DNA of 33,559 nt, taken from JBAZHE01 sp041652555 (GTDB lineage Bacteria; Patescibacteriota; Patescibacteriia; Patescibacteriales; WJLG01). The stretch is taken from the NCBI GenBank assembly GCA_041652555.1, contig JBAZHE010000016.1, forward strand, positions 1 through 33,559, given 5' to 3'. Positions 1 to 8,175 of the stretch are shown here, one piece after another; positions within the stretch are counted from its first letter, which is position 1, and each line of letters begins with the position of its first letter. Under the pieces are notes generated by a model that saw only the letters and a list, made by a program, of their open reading frames with translations, had not been told where the DNA came from and ran no database searches. The translations under genes were made by a program, and so were the position numbers.

Positions 1-108
1 CTATGGCACCCCCGAATATCGTTAGAGCGATAGCTTATTCTGGTGCAAAAAGATAAATAAATTGCAGATGGGTGCCACAGCTCCGAGTACGGAGACTATG
101 GCACCCCC
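1..108. repeat. REP-like palindromic repeat, one full and one partial copy
   Basis: Bases 70-77 (GGGTGCCA) pair with 99-106 (TGGCACCC), and inside them CTCCG (81-85) pairs with CGGAG (90-94) around a four-base AGTA loop. The 3' arm CTATGGCACCCCC is repeated at 1-13, so the window begins inside a second copy about 95 bases upstream. No gene lies in this stretch. The internal GGAGACT and the C-rich end resemble the elements at 10703-10741 and 32687-32714. It may be a repetitive extragenic palindrome; a transposase that would mobilise it is not in the window. Confidence 0.55.
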
Positions 109-121
109 AAAGATAGAAAAC

Positions 122-151
122 AAAAAGTGCCCGAATGATCGGGCACTTTTT
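122..151. terminator. bidirectional intrinsic terminator after topA
   Basis: A 13-base-pair stem (122-134 with 139-151) closes a four-base loop. An A tract leads into the stem and a T tract follows it, so it can act in both directions. It lies 41 bases beyond the topA stop codon. Confidence 0.85.
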
Positions 152-192
152 GTTTTTAAAATTTGTAACTAATTAACCAGTCTACTGATTAT

Positions 193-2463
193 CTATTTCT
201 CGTATTCGCATTCTTTACTAGAGCATTTTATTTTTCCTTTAACTCCTTCTATTAATGGTGCCTTGCAATCCGGACAATTTTCCCCGATCGGTTTTCCGGA
301 AAAAGATGTTTTGCATTTCGGATATTGGTTGCAGGCATAGAAAACTCCGCGTCGCCCGCGCTTGGCTACGATTTCGCCTTCACCGCAGACTGGGCATTTC
401 ACGCCGGTCGTTGTTCCCGCGGCGCTTTTATTTTCTTCAATATTTTTAATATTTTTGCATTTTGGATAAGACGAGCAGGCTAAAAACATTCCAAAACGGC
501 CGTTGCGGATAATCATTGGGCTATTGCATTTATCGCAGACTTCATTTTTATATTTTTCTTTTAGGACTTCCATTTCGGCTGTTATTTTTTCATCAGCTCC
601 GTCTATCTTGCCGTCTTTGTTCTTGTCAGCGCCTTTGATGTTTTTGCATTTTGGATAAGCCGAACAAGCAAAAAATTTTCCATAGCGTCCAGTCTTGATA
701 ATCATCGGACTGCCGCATTTGTCGCAAATTTCGTCTGATTTTTCTTCGGGCATAATTTTATTTTTATCAACTTCCTCATATTTGAGGGTTAAATTTTCAT
801 GAAATGGTTTGTAAAAATCGGCAATGACCGGTTGCCATTTCTTTTCGCCTTCGGCGACAGCATCTAAATTGTCTTCCATTTCAGCAGTAAATTTGTAGTC
901 AACGATATGAGCGAAATGCTCAACTAATAAATCGTTAACCGTGAAGGCGATTATTTTTGGCTTTAATTTTTTAGCTTCATCGCGTTCTATATAATCACGC
1001 ACAATAATGGTATTGATGGTCGGCGCATAGGTTGATGGGCGGCCAATGCCATATTCTTCTAATTGTTTGACGAGCGTGGCGTCTGAATAGCGGGCTGGTG
1101 GTTTGGTAAAATGCTGATCGCTATTCAAGCTTTCAAGTTTAACTTCATCTTTTTCAGCGACAACCGGCAAGACATTGTCGGAAATTTTTTCCGGATAAAG
1201 CTTTAAATAGCCGTCAAAAACCAAGGTTTGGCCGGTGGCACGGAATTGGTAAGGGGTGTCTTTAGCGTCTACATTAATAGAGGCGTTGTTGACGATTGCT
1301 TCCGGCATTTGGGAGGCCATGGCGCGTTGCCAAATCAGTTTATACAGTTTATATTGGTTCGGATTTAAGGAATCCTGGAGTGATTCCGGATCGCGTATCG
1401 CTTCGGTTGGGCGGACGGCTTCGTGCGCTTCTTGGGCGCCTTTGCTCTTGGTCTTGAATTTGCGCGGCTCGGAGATTTGGTATTTGCCGTCAAAATTATT
1501 TTTTAAATAGGTTTGCGCATCAGTTAAAAATTTCACAGACAAGTTCAGAGAGTCAGTTCTCATATAAGTGATTAAACCGACTTGGCCTTCGCCGGCGATT
1601 TCTACGCCTTCATATAATTGTTGGGCAATCATCATTGTCTGCTTAGCGGAAAATCCTAAAATTGAGTTCGCGCCTTGTTGTAATGTTGAAGTCGTAAACG
1701 GAGCTGGCGGATTTTTTTTGCTTTGCTTCTGTTCAACATTGGCGACGATATATTTGGCATTATTTAAATCAGCCAAAATTTTATCAGCCTCTTCTTTATT
1801 TTTGATGCCAAGCTTCTCAATCGTCTTGCCCTTAATTTTGTTGAGTGTCGCTTCAAAAGTTTCGCTTTTAGCAGTTGTAAATTTACCCAAAATATCCCAG
1901 TATTCTTCTGGTTTGAAAGCTAAAATTTCACGTTCTTTTTCCACGATTAAACGCATAGCAACTGATTGCACGCGTCCGGCGGATAAACCGCGAGCGACTT
2001 TTTTCCAGAGAAAAGGGGAGAGTTCATAACCGACCAATCTATCTAAGATGCGGCGAGCCTGTTGAGCGTCAACTAAATTATTATCTATTTCTCGCGGATT
2101 TTTTAAAGCTTCTTCTATCGCTTCTTTGGTTATTTCATGAAAACAAATGCGTTCGGTTTTACTTTCCTTAATATTTAAAGCCTCTAATAAATGCCAGGCG
2201 ATCGCTTCTCCTTCGCGGTCTTCATCGGTTGCGAGAATGATTTTATCGGCTTTAGTGGCCAGTTTTTTTAATTTCGTAACATTTTTTTGGGCTGTCGCTG
2301 TTATTTCGTAAACCGGTTTAAAATTATTTTCAACATCAATACCGATCTTGCTTTTAGGCAAGTCGCGGACATGGCCGTAAGAAGATTCAACCACAAAATT
2401 TTTGTCCAAAAATTTTGTGATAGTCTTGGCTTTGGTTGGAGATTCTACAATGATTAAATTCAT
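193..2463 (-). CDS. topA: DNA topoisomerase I
   Basis: Type IA topoisomerase that relaxes negative supercoils. The 756-residue protein opens with the Toprim segment IIVESPTKAKT and has the acidic DEDREGEAIAWHL motif. The catalytic tyrosine is in TYMRTDS. The C-terminus carries four C4 zinc ribbons (CDKC..YPKC twice, CPVC..YPKC, CPDC..C), as in full-length bacterial TopA. An open frame continues 34 codons upstream of this start, but that part is only the translated palindromic repeat at 2474-2549 (reading WIPAFAGMT), so I chose the ATG directly before NLIIVESPTKAK. No Shine-Dalgarno site precedes it. An EF-hand-like loop (DKNKDGKIDGAD, near residues 613-624) sits between zinc ribbons 1 and 2, which is unusual. 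dprA lies 95 bases upstream on the same strand. Confidence 0.97.
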   Translation of the reverse strand: MNLIIVESPTKAKTITKFLDKNFVVESSYGHVRDLPKSKIGIDVENNFKPVYEITATAQKNVTKLKKLATKADKIILATDEDREGEAIAWHLLEALNIKESKTERICFHEITKEAIEEALKNPREIDNNLVDAQQARRILDRLVGYELSPFLWKKVARGLSAGRVQSVAMRLIVEKEREILAFKPEEYWDILGKFTTAKSETFEATLNKIKGKTIEKLGIKNKEEADKILADLNNAKYIVANVEQKQSKKNPPAPFTTSTLQQGANSILGFSAKQTMMIAQQLYEGVEIAGEGQVGLITYMRTDSLNLSVKFLTDAQTYLKNNFDGKYQISEPRKFKTKSKGAQEAHEAVRPTEAIRDPESLQDSLNPNQYKLYKLIWQRAMASQMPEAIVNNASINVDAKDTPYQFRATGQTLVFDGYLKLYPEKISDNVLPVVAEKDEVKLESLNSDQHFTKPPARYSDATLVKQLEEYGIGRPSTYAPTINTIIVRDYIERDEAKKLKPKIIAFTVNDLLVEHFAHIVDYKFTAEMEDNLDAVAEGEKKWQPVIADFYKPFHENLTLKYEEVDKNKIMPEEKSDEICDKCGSPMIIKTGRYGKFFACSAYPKCKNIKGADKNKDGKIDGADEKITAEMEVLKEKYKNEVCDKCNSPMIIRNGRFGMFLACSSYPKCKNIKNIEENKSAAGTTTGVKCPVCGEGEIVAKRGRRGVFYACNQYPKCKTSFSGKPIGENCPDCKAPLIEGVKGKIKCSSKECEYEK

Positions 2464-2473
2464 ATTTATTTTT

Positions 2474-2549
2474 GTCATTCCCGCAAAGGCGGGAATCCAG
2501 AAGTTTATAAAATATCTAGACATTGGATTCCCGCCTTTGCGGGAATGAC
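2474..2549. repeat. inverted pair of palindromic repeats between dprA and topA
   Basis: Bases 2474-2499 are the exact reverse complement of 2524-2549, separated by 24 bases. Each arm is itself a palindrome (ATTCCCGC-AAAG-GCGGGAAT). The same core occurs in dispersed repeats such as the dRS3 units of Neisseria (from memory). A transcript would fold into one long hairpin between the two genes and could limit read-through or mRNA decay. Confidence 0.85.
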
Positions 2550-2558
2550 ACAGTTTTA

Positions 2559-3698
2559 TTAACAAATTACATAATTTCCGCCGATATTTCTTACTAATCC
2601 TTTAATTTCCAATATACTTAGTGTACTATTTATTATCCTGATGTCAAGATTGGTGGAATCTTTTAGTTCATCGGCATTAGTTGGTTCGCTGGATAAATTG
2701 AGCAAAATTGTGCGTTCTTCGGTGCTTAACCCAGACCAATCAGCACTAGCGAAAGCGGTTTTGCCGACTGAATTATTGTTGAAGGGGAGTTTGTCTTGTG
2801 AAATTTTGACAGGCGAAGGTTCTTCGGCTAATCCGAAAATTTCTAAAATATCATCGGTTGTTAAAACCGTTTTTGCGCCTTGTTTGATCAAATTGTTTGT
2901 TCCGATAGATTGAGAGGAAAAGATACTTCCGGGTACGGCTAGAACTTCGCGGTTTTCATCCAAAGCGATATGTGCGGTGATGAGCGAACCGGATTTTAGT
3001 CCGGCTTCCACCACGAGGACTCCTTGCGCCAATCCGGTGATAATACGATTACGCAAAGGAAAATTTTGTCTTAAGGGTGCGGTTTGAGGCGGGAATTCGG
3101 AAATAAGCGCGCCGCCGGTAGAAATAATTTTTTCTGACAAATTTTGATTGCTAAAAGGATAAACAGTCTTTCGGTCAATTCCTGTTCCAAGAACGGCGAT
3201 TGTGTAGCCACCGCAGTCTAAAGTTTTTTCGTGTGCCAGGGCGTCGGTTCCGAGCGCTAGGCCACTCACGATGCCGATATTTTTGGTAATGAGAGACGGA
3301 ATTAGGGAGTTTATGGCGCGTTCGCCATAAGGAGTGTTTTTGCGTGCACCGACTACGGCGAGTAGGGGTAGATTTAATCGTAGTTCGCCACGCAAATATA
3401 ATAAAGCTGGTGGGTCGGAAAGTTGTTTTAAGTTTTTCGGATATTCAAGATCGGAAAAAGAAATTATTTTTATTCCTTCGTCGTGTAAATTTTTTTCCAA
3501 CTCGGCCGGATTTATTTTTTTCCTTTCCGCTAGAAACTCTTCGGCAATTATTTCTTCTATTCCGGCAGTGCGCAATTCGGAAAAAGAAGAATTAAAAGCG
3601 CTTAGCCAATCCGGAAAAAAATTTCTTAATTTTTCCAGACGACGCGGACCGAATTTTCGGAAAGCGGCCAGAGCCGCTAGGTATATTTTTCCCTCCAT
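2559..3698 (-). CDS. dprA: DNA-processing protein DprA (Smf)
   Basis: DprA loads RecA onto incoming single-stranded DNA during natural transformation. The 379-residue protein has an N-terminal SAM/HhH-like region, a Rossmann-fold core (VVGARKNTPYGE, IVSGLALGTDALAH, AVLGTGID, LISEFPP, FPLRNRIITGL, VVEAGLKSGSLITA), and a C-terminal winged-helix segment from about residue 315. The length is typical for the family. With the ComEC-like protein and PilT further along, it suggests a working DNA-uptake route. A TAAAAT box ends six bases before the ATG, and a better promoter lies about 210 bases upstream (3907-3935), so two transcripts are possible. Confidence 0.95.
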   Translation of the reverse strand: MEGKIYLAALAAFRKFGPRRLEKLRNFFPDWLSAFNSSFSELRTAGIEEIIAEEFLAERKKINPAELEKNLHDEGIKIISFSDLEYPKNLKQLSDPPALLYLRGELRLNLPLLAVVGARKNTPYGERAINSLIPSLITKNIGIVSGLALGTDALAHEKTLDCGGYTIAVLGTGIDRKTVYPFSNQNLSEKIISTGGALISEFPPQTAPLRQNFPLRNRIITGLAQGVLVVEAGLKSGSLITAHIALDENREVLAVPGSIFSSQSIGTNNLIKQGAKTVLTTDDILEIFGLAEEPSPVKISQDKLPFNNNSVGKTAFASADWSGLSTEERTILLNLSSEPTNADELKDSTNLDIRIINSTLSILEIKGLVRNIGGNYVIC

Positions 3699-3733
3699 TT
3701 TTTTATTTTAATATTAGCTAATTTATAGGCCTA

Positions 3734-3760
3734 TTGACGATAAAATTTTGATGTGATAAT
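3734..3760 (+). promoter_or_regulatory. predicted promoter facing into the structured element
   Basis: TTGACG at 3734-3739 is followed by GATAAT at 3755-3760, which is preceded by TG (extended -10). The 15-base spacer is short. Start would fall near 3767. Confidence 0.4.
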
Positions 3761-3918
3761 TTATAGCGATATCAGAGAGGGGTTGGAGAAGGGCTTTTTA
3801 TCTGCTGCTTGTTTCCGCGAGATTATAGATGCATTCCTCCTTGTTCATCTATAATAACGCTAGACGAGCAGTAGATTAAGCGCCTTGCGAAAGACTTAGA
3901 AATTAAATTTTATCATAT
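3751..3918. ncRNA. candidate structured RNA, rod-shaped, 6S-like architecture
   Basis: Nested pairing closes about 168 bases. The outer stem pairs 3751-3759 with 3910-3918. A large internal bubble follows, purine-rich on the left. AAGG-GCTT (3789-3796) then pairs with AAGC-g-CCTT (3878-3886), TCTGCTGCTT (3801-3810) with GAGCAGTAGA (3866-3875), and ATTATAGATG (3822-3831) perfectly with 3846-3855. The apical loop shows CCTCC on the plus strand (3836-3840) and GGAGG on the minus strand. A closing stem, central bubble and long apical arm is the shape of 6S RNA, but I recognise no conserved 6S bases. Promoter-like sequences face inward from both ends, so the strand is undecided. It may instead be the dprA leader or a MITE. 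Confidence 0.4.
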
Positions 3919-3935
3919 TACCTAGCGCTCAGCAA
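3907..3935 (-). promoter_or_regulatory. predicted promoter upstream of the dprA leader
   Basis: On the minus strand, TTGCTG (3930-3935) and TAAAAT (3907-3912) are separated by 17 bases. A transcript from here would cross the structured element before reaching dprA, giving a leader of about 200 bases. Confidence 0.5.
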
Positions 3936-4032
3936 TTCGCTCGGAAGTAGCGCAGATTGAACCGCCCCTCCTTGGTTCAACCTCGCTTTTAAAAGGGCAA
4001 CCTTGCTCCCGGGCGGATTAGTGGACGTTAGA

Positions 4033-4064
4033 AAATGATAAATGATAGATGATGAATGATAAAT
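4033..4064 (+). repeat. heptamer tandem array, unit AAATGAT
   Basis: About 4.6 consecutive 7-base units: AAATGAT, AAATGAT, AGATGAT, GAATGAT, AAAT. The same unit recurs at 18480, 19614, 20433 and 22623. Confidence 0.85.
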
Positions 4065-4103
4065 TAAAATCGGTGAAAGCCGGATTTTTTTGTGTAAAAA
4101 AAT

Positions 4104-4195
4104 CCCTTCCTTGGAAGGGGTGGCCGGACCCAACGGGTCGCCTTTAGCGTACTCCGAGGTGGGGTGGGTTGCTCCGCGACGGGGTGTGTGAAATT
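4104..4195. repeat. GC-rich palindromic repeat element
   Basis: CCTTCC-TTGG-AAGG forms a hairpin near 4106-4119. It is followed by GACCCAACGGGTC (4128-4140) and further short G/C-rich inverted segments up to GGGGTGGG and CGCGACGGGGTG. Composition is far richer in GC than the flanks. It resembles dispersed REP-like elements rather than a gene. Confidence 0.5.
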
Positions 4196-4213
4196 TTATA
4201 ACAAGACTATTTT

Positions 4214-4753
4214 TTATATTTTTACACTATCTATTGTTTTGTCTATTTTTTCTTTTTCTTCCGCACTAAATCTCATAAGGACGAATTTGTCGGTTGGGAT
4301 GTGGCTTTGGTCTTCGGTTTTGATGCCGATTCTGATTCTTTTGAAGTTTTGCGTTTTTAGGTGGTCAATAATAGATTGGACGCCACGATGGCCGGCCGAA
4401 CGGGAATCCAAAGAGATTTTATATTTTCCTAACTCAATATCAATATCGTCATGAGCAACAGTAAGAATTTCAGATAAGTCGGCGTTTCTAGTTTTTAAAA
4501 GTCCGAGAGTTCTTGGGAGTAATTTATAATAAGAGAGGATGGCGGACACGGAGTCGCCGGAAAGATTCATAAAAGTTTGCGGTTTAACAAAAAAAATACC
4601 ACCAGCCTCAGCGATTAGCGCTTTGAATTTTTTATTTTCACTCCACGAAACACCTGCTTCCACCACCAGTTTATCAACTAGCATAAAACCGGCATTGTGG
4701 CGCGTATTTTTATATTCTTGACCAGAATTACCCAGCCCAACAATAATTTTCAT
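4214..4753 (-). CDS. pth: peptidyl-tRNA hydrolase
   Basis: Pth releases tRNA from peptidyl-tRNA that drops off the ribosome. The 179-residue protein starts with IIVGLGNSGQEYKNTRHNAG, giving the family residues N9 and H19. It also has the FMNLSG motif (N63) and the HDDID motif (H101, D102). GHRGVQSI replaces the usual GHNGLKSI, so the Asn of that motif is Arg here. A stretch of roughly 14 extra residues lies around 80-95, just before HDDID, compared with E. coli Pth. The stop of der is 13 bases upstream, so pth is probably co-transcribed with der. The start ATG follows a T-rich stretch with no Shine-Dalgarno site. Confidence 0.95.
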   Translation of the reverse strand: MKIIVGLGNSGQEYKNTRHNAGFMLVDKLVVEAGVSWSENKKFKALIAEAGGIFFVKPQTFMNLSGDSVSAILSYYKLLPRTLGLLKTRNADLSEILTVAHDDIDIELGKYKISLDSRSAGHRGVQSIIDHLKTQNFKRIRIGIKTEDQSHIPTDKFVLMRFSAEEKEKIDKTIDSVKI

Positions 4754-4766
4754 AAAAAAAGTTTTT

Positions 4767-6275
4767 TTATTTTCTCCCCCTTGGTTTGTATCCTTTTGGC
4801 GCTGGCGCTGGGCGTCCGGCGATTGGGCGTTTTTTTCTGGTTGGCCGGCCGATTTCGGCTTTGCCGTGAATTCTCGGGGCTTTGTCTACGTAAATGCTTA
4901 TCGGTACGCCTTTGATGCCGAATTGCTCGCGCAATTGATTTTTTATAAAACGCAAATAGGAAAAATGCAAAGAGTCATGGGTGCCGATGCGCACTTCAAA
5001 GAGCGGAGGGTTAGCTCTGGTTTGCTTAATTTCAAAAATATGCGGTAATTTTGTGCCTTTACCGCGGGACGGCTTGTGAATTTTGACAATACGCAAAAGA
5101 AAATGTGAAAGTTGTTTGTCAGAAACTTTTATATTTCGGCATTCTTCTAAATCCAAAACTTGATCTAAAATTTTATTAACTTTTTCTCCGGTTTTGGCTG
5201 AAGTAAATTGAATTGGTGCCCAACTGGCAAAAGAAAAATGATAGTAAATATTTTCTTTAAATTTTTCCGTATCACGATCTTCTACTGCGTCCCATTTGTT
5301 GGCAACAATTATTAAACTTTTTCCGGCCTCTACGATTTTTTCTACAATAGCCGCATCCTGGTGAGTCATTTCTTCGCTCACGTCAATGACAAACAAAACG
5401 ATGTCGGATTTTTGCAAAGTGAAAAGTGATTTTTGGATGCCATATTTTTCCAAATTTTCTCCTTTATGCCCGTGCTTGGAAATTCCAGCGGTATCAATTA
5501 AAATTATTTTTTTGCCTTTGTATTCCATCTCAGTGTTTTGCGGTTCGCGCGTGGTGTGCGGAATCGGGGAGACAATAACTTTTTCATAGCCTAAAATAGA
5601 ATTTAGGAGAGAAGATTTTCCGACATTTGGTTTACCTAAAATACAAACAGAAATGCCTTTATCTTTTTCTTCTTCTTTGTCAGTTTTGGCCAGTTTGGCT
5701 TTTTTTAGGCGCTTAATAACTACCTCTAATAGATCTCCGGTACCGGCACCGGTGACGGAAGAAACAGTAATGGCTTCGCCCAGGCCTAATTTTCTAAAAT
5801 CAACTGCATCACCTGCGTTATTTTGTGAATCAACTTTGTTGGCGACTAATAATATTTTTTGTCTTTCTTCAGCGGTTAGATTGGCACGTAATAAGTCAGC
5901 CATTTTACGGTCTTGAGGTAAGAGTCCGGTTTGATTGTCTACGGTAAATAAAACCAGATCAGCCAGCTTTAAGTAGCTGACAGCCTGTTTCTGGACTTTC
6001 ATATTTATATCATCAATGGTTTTGGCAATTTGCCCACCTTTTGGTTTTTTAAACATGGCTTCCTGGGTCGGAGTAAGAATTCCGCCGGTATCAACTAATT
6101 GAAAAATAAAGCCATTCCAATGGACTAAATTAGTATTGCTATCGCGAGTTGTGCCAGGGATATCAGAAACTAGGGCTTGTTTAGATTCAACCAGCCGGTT
6201 AAATAGGGTTGATTTGCCAACATTTGGTCGTCCAAAAATAACGACCAACGGCATTTTTTTGCTATTTTTATTCAT
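4767..6275 (-). CDS. der: ribosome-assembly GTPase Der (EngA)
   Basis: Essential GTPase for 50S subunit maturation, recognisable by two G domains in tandem. Domain 1 has GRPNVGKST (residues 15-23), a DTGG switch and NKVD. Domain 2 has GKPNVGKSS, DTAG and NKWD. A KH-like domain and a basic tail (ending KGYKPRGRK) follow. At 502 residues it is slightly longer than usual. A promoter with TATACT ending six bases before the ATG predicts a transcript that starts at the start codon itself. pth follows closely, forming a two-gene operon. Confidence 0.97.
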   Translation of the reverse strand: MNKNSKKMPLVVIFGRPNVGKSTLFNRLVESKQALVSDIPGTTRDSNTNLVHWNGFIFQLVDTGGILTPTQEAMFKKPKGGQIAKTIDDINMKVQKQAVSYLKLADLVLFTVDNQTGLLPQDRKMADLLRANLTAEERQKILLVANKVDSQNNAGDAVDFRKLGLGEAITVSSVTGAGTGDLLEVVIKRLKKAKLAKTDKEEEKDKGISVCILGKPNVGKSSLLNSILGYEKVIVSPIPHTTREPQNTEMEYKGKKIILIDTAGISKHGHKGENLEKYGIQKSLFTLQKSDIVLFVIDVSEEMTHQDAAIVEKIVEAGKSLIIVANKWDAVEDRDTEKFKENIYYHFSFASWAPIQFTSAKTGEKVNKILDQVLDLEECRNIKVSDKQLSHFLLRIVKIHKPSRGKGTKLPHIFEIKQTRANPPLFEVRIGTHDSLHFSYLRFIKNQLREQFGIKGVPISIYVDKAPRIHGKAEIGRPTRKKRPIAGRPAPAPKGYKPRGRK

Positions 6276-6281
6276 ATTTAG

Positions 6282-6310
6282 AGTATAGAGGAGGAAAAGG
6301 AAAGTGGCAA
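6282..6310 (-). promoter_or_regulatory. der promoter, predicted leaderless transcript
   Basis: TTGCCA (6305-6310) and TATACT (6282-6287) are 17 bases apart on the minus strand. Six bases then separate the -10 box from the der ATG (6275-6273), so the usual start point, seven bases after the -10 box, is the A of the ATG. Confidence 0.65.
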
Positions 6311-6338
6311 GGGCAAATCAATTTATAAATTATAAATA

Positions 6339-6373
6339 AAAAAACAGGAGAAGTTTAAGTATACCTGTTTTTT
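6339..6373. terminator. bidirectional terminator after the LCP gene
   Basis: AAAAAACAGG (6339-6348) pairs with CCTGTTTTTT (6364-6373). The stem ends in a T tract in either direction and lies 23 bases past the stop of the LCP gene. Confidence 0.75.
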
Positions 6374-6396
6374 ATGGCGAAATTCAGATTTTAAAG

Positions 6397-7857
6397 CTAT
6401 TCTTTATTTTCTCCGCCGGAATTAGTTTTGTCAGCGTCCTGCCCGAGAACCAGAATAAAGTCCGGCCGTTTGCTTTCGGGGTTGGCGACGCGGTCAGCGG
6501 TAATTTCTTCCTTGAGCCAATCCGGTAATTCAAAAGTGGCTAAGGCGCCGGTTTTTTCTTTTAGGACTGCTAAGGATTTTATTTTTTCTCCAAAAGTCAA
6601 ATCGTAAATAACTGATTTTTCAAAATTCTGGCGACTGGCGTTGCCGACGTTATTAGTCACAAAGCCGGATTTTTCCAAATCTAGAGCCACTCTTTGCGCG
6701 AGGCCGTTAATCCAGGTGCCGTTTTTTATTTCTACAGTTACTTTTTCCGGTAAGACAATCGCTTTGTCCGCGACCGACGGCTCGGCAAAAATATTTTCCA
6801 ATAAATATTTTATTTCAGAGAAGTCGCCATTCTTTGGCATTAAGATATAAGAGCCAATAGAATTGCGAGTAGCATAGAGTAGTCCGTTGGCGCCATCATC
6901 TATAACTTTGGAAATTACATCTTCTTTGGTTATATTTTTAAAAGAAGACCAGAGCTTGATAATCTCCCAAATTTTTAAATTAGTTGAAACATGTTCGTTT
7001 AAATCAGAAATAATTCCAGTCAAAACGACTGGGTTAAAAAGATTTTCGGTTTTTAGAAGTTTGTCCTTAGCCGCTTGTAAAATAATTTGTTGACGTTTGG
7101 CGCGGGCAAAATCAGAACCTTCACCGTTATTGCCGTGGCGGGAACGAGCGTATTTTAAAGCTGTTTCACCGTTCATTTTTTGCCAGCCAACATCAAAATG
7201 TAAATGTTCATAACGAGAATAATAATCCGGATTATCTTCACGACCGGTTATCGGGTAACTATAATCGTCAAAAGTATTTTCTACATAAATATCCAATCCG
7301 CCAAGGCGATCAATGATTTTGGTAAAGCCTTCAAAGTCTACACGGACATAATAATCAATCGGCGTCTCTAAAACATCAGCTAAGGCTTGAGAGATTGCCA
7401 CGCCGCCGGAATTTTTTTCTTTTACTTCGGCAAAGGCGTTGATGTTGTTTATTTTTGTCCATTCGGTTGAATTTTCCAGTGGAATGGAAAGGTCGCGCGG
7501 AATAGATAGTAGAGCAACTTTTTTATTTTTAGAATCTAACGTTGAAAGCATTATAGTATCAGTCAAGAGGCCGCCTTCGTGTCCTCGTCCGCCCATTCCT
7601 AAAAAAAGAATATTTATTTTTCCTTCTTCTTCGCCTTTAAGAATTCGGTCAGAGCTTTTGGCGAGGTGGGCAATCTGTCCTATAAAAGGAATTTTGCTGA
7701 TAAAGTAATCGCCTTGCTCGGAAATTTTTATTTTACTGGATAAGAAAATCAAGCCACAAATCAAAAAAACGCCCAGAAACAAGAGCGGTTTTAGTTTGCC
7801 GAATTTTTTTTTTTCGATTTTTTCGGCCGGCAGGTTTTCTTGTATTTCTTCAACCAT
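6397..7857 (-). CDS. LytR-CpsA-Psr family glycopolymer transferase
   Basis: LCP proteins attach undecaprenyl-linked wall or surface polymers to the cell wall from outside the membrane. The 486-residue protein has a cytoplasmic N-terminus, one membrane segment (about residues 25-40) and an LCP domain from about 80 to 265. The domain shows LTDTIML, SIPRDL, LGGLDIYV and an Arg-rich KYARSRH..DFARAKRQQ motif, which supply the known metal- and phosphate-binding residues. A C-terminal LytR_C-like domain (about 365-460, starting VTVEIKNGTWINGLA) follows. The promoter's -10 box ends eight bases before the ATG, so the mRNA may be nearly leaderless. Confidence 0.93.
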   Translation of the reverse strand: MVEEIQENLPAEKIEKKKFGKLKPLLFLGVFLICGLIFLSSKIKISEQGDYFISKIPFIGQIAHLAKSSDRILKGEEEGKINILFLGMGGRGHEGGLLTDTIMLSTLDSKNKKVALLSIPRDLSIPLENSTEWTKINNINAFAEVKEKNSGGVAISQALADVLETPIDYYVRVDFEGFTKIIDRLGGLDIYVENTFDDYSYPITGREDNPDYYSRYEHLHFDVGWQKMNGETALKYARSRHGNNGEGSDFARAKRQQIILQAAKDKLLKTENLFNPVVLTGIISDLNEHVSTNLKIWEIIKLWSSFKNITKEDVISKVIDDGANGLLYATRNSIGSYILMPKNGDFSEIKYLLENIFAEPSVADKAIVLPEKVTVEIKNGTWINGLAQRVALDLEKSGFVTNNVGNASRQNFEKSVIYDLTFGEKIKSLAVLKEKTGALATFELPDWLKEEITADRVANPESKRPDFILVLGQDADKTNSGGENKE

Positions 7858-7865
7858 TAATTATC

Positions 7866-7894
7866 ATTATAATAGCAAACTATTTTTTTGGCAA
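7866..7894 (-). promoter_or_regulatory. promoter of the LCP gene, near-leaderless
   Basis: TTGCCA (7889-7894), a 17-base spacer and a perfect TATAAT (7866-7871) on the minus strand. The predicted start point is about two bases before the ATG at 7857. Confidence 0.7.
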
Positions 7895-7913
7895 GGCAAT
7901 ATTTAGTTTAATG

Positions 7914-7988
7914 TGGAGCGGGTAAGGGGGGTCGAACCCCTTTGTTCAGTTTGGAAAACTGACGTAATAACCGTTATACGATACCCGC
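7914..7988 (-). tRNA. tRNA-Gly (anticodon TCC), CCA encoded
   Basis: The acceptor arm GCGGGTA (7988-7982) pairs with TACCCGC (7924-7918). The anticodon arm TCAGT-TTTCCAA-ACTGA gives TCC. A T arm with GGTTCGACCCC is present. The discriminator base is followed by CCA in the genomic sequence, so the 3' end need not be added entirely by enzyme. Confidence 0.93.
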
Positions 7989-8019
7989 AATTCAAATTTC
8001 AAATTTCGATTTACGAATT
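7989..8019 (+). repeat. degenerate heptamer array next to tRNA-Gly
   Basis: Two AAATTTC units (7994-8000, 8001-8007) are followed by GATTTAC and GAATTAT-like units in the same 7-base register, directly upstream of tRNA-Gly. Confidence 0.6.
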
Positions 8020-8062
8020 ATTCTAGAACATAATCTAGCAATATTTTTAAATTAAGGCAAAT

Positions 8063-8091
8063 TTTATAAGTTTTGACATTAAATTTGACAA
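8063..8091 (-). promoter_or_regulatory. predicted promoter of tRNA-Gly
   Basis: TTGTCA (8086-8091), 17 bases, TATAAA (8063-8068) on the minus strand, about 70 bases upstream of the tRNA. The rest of 7989-8175 holds the heptamer array, a CTAGG..CCTAG hairpin (8133-8148) and a GAGGGAA..TTCCCTC stem (8152-8191) that overlaps the lgt stop. Confidence 0.5.
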
Positions 8092-8175
8092 TTCAAGAAA
8101 AATAGCTTAAATTTAATAATGCGTAGAAGTATCTAGGGGCAAACCTAGTGAGAGGGAATATTAAGTAGCAAAATG

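Larger units (their letters stand above)
3699..4213. other. 515-base gap between pth and dprA, no credible gene
   Basis: The left part holds a long inverted-repeat structure (3751-3918). The right part holds a heptamer array (4033-4064) and a GC-rich palindromic element (about 4104-4195). A 71-codon open frame on the minus strand at 3918-4133 is the translated heptamer array plus repeat and has no sign of being a gene. Confidence 0.7.

Noticed and set aside
2464..2565. 34-codon N-terminal extension of TopA
   Set aside because: It is the translation of the inverted repeat; the family N-terminus starts at the downstream ATG.
3918..4133. 71-codon minus-strand gene
   Set aside because: The translation is made of a heptamer array and a palindromic repeat; no domain, start signal or neighbour supports it.
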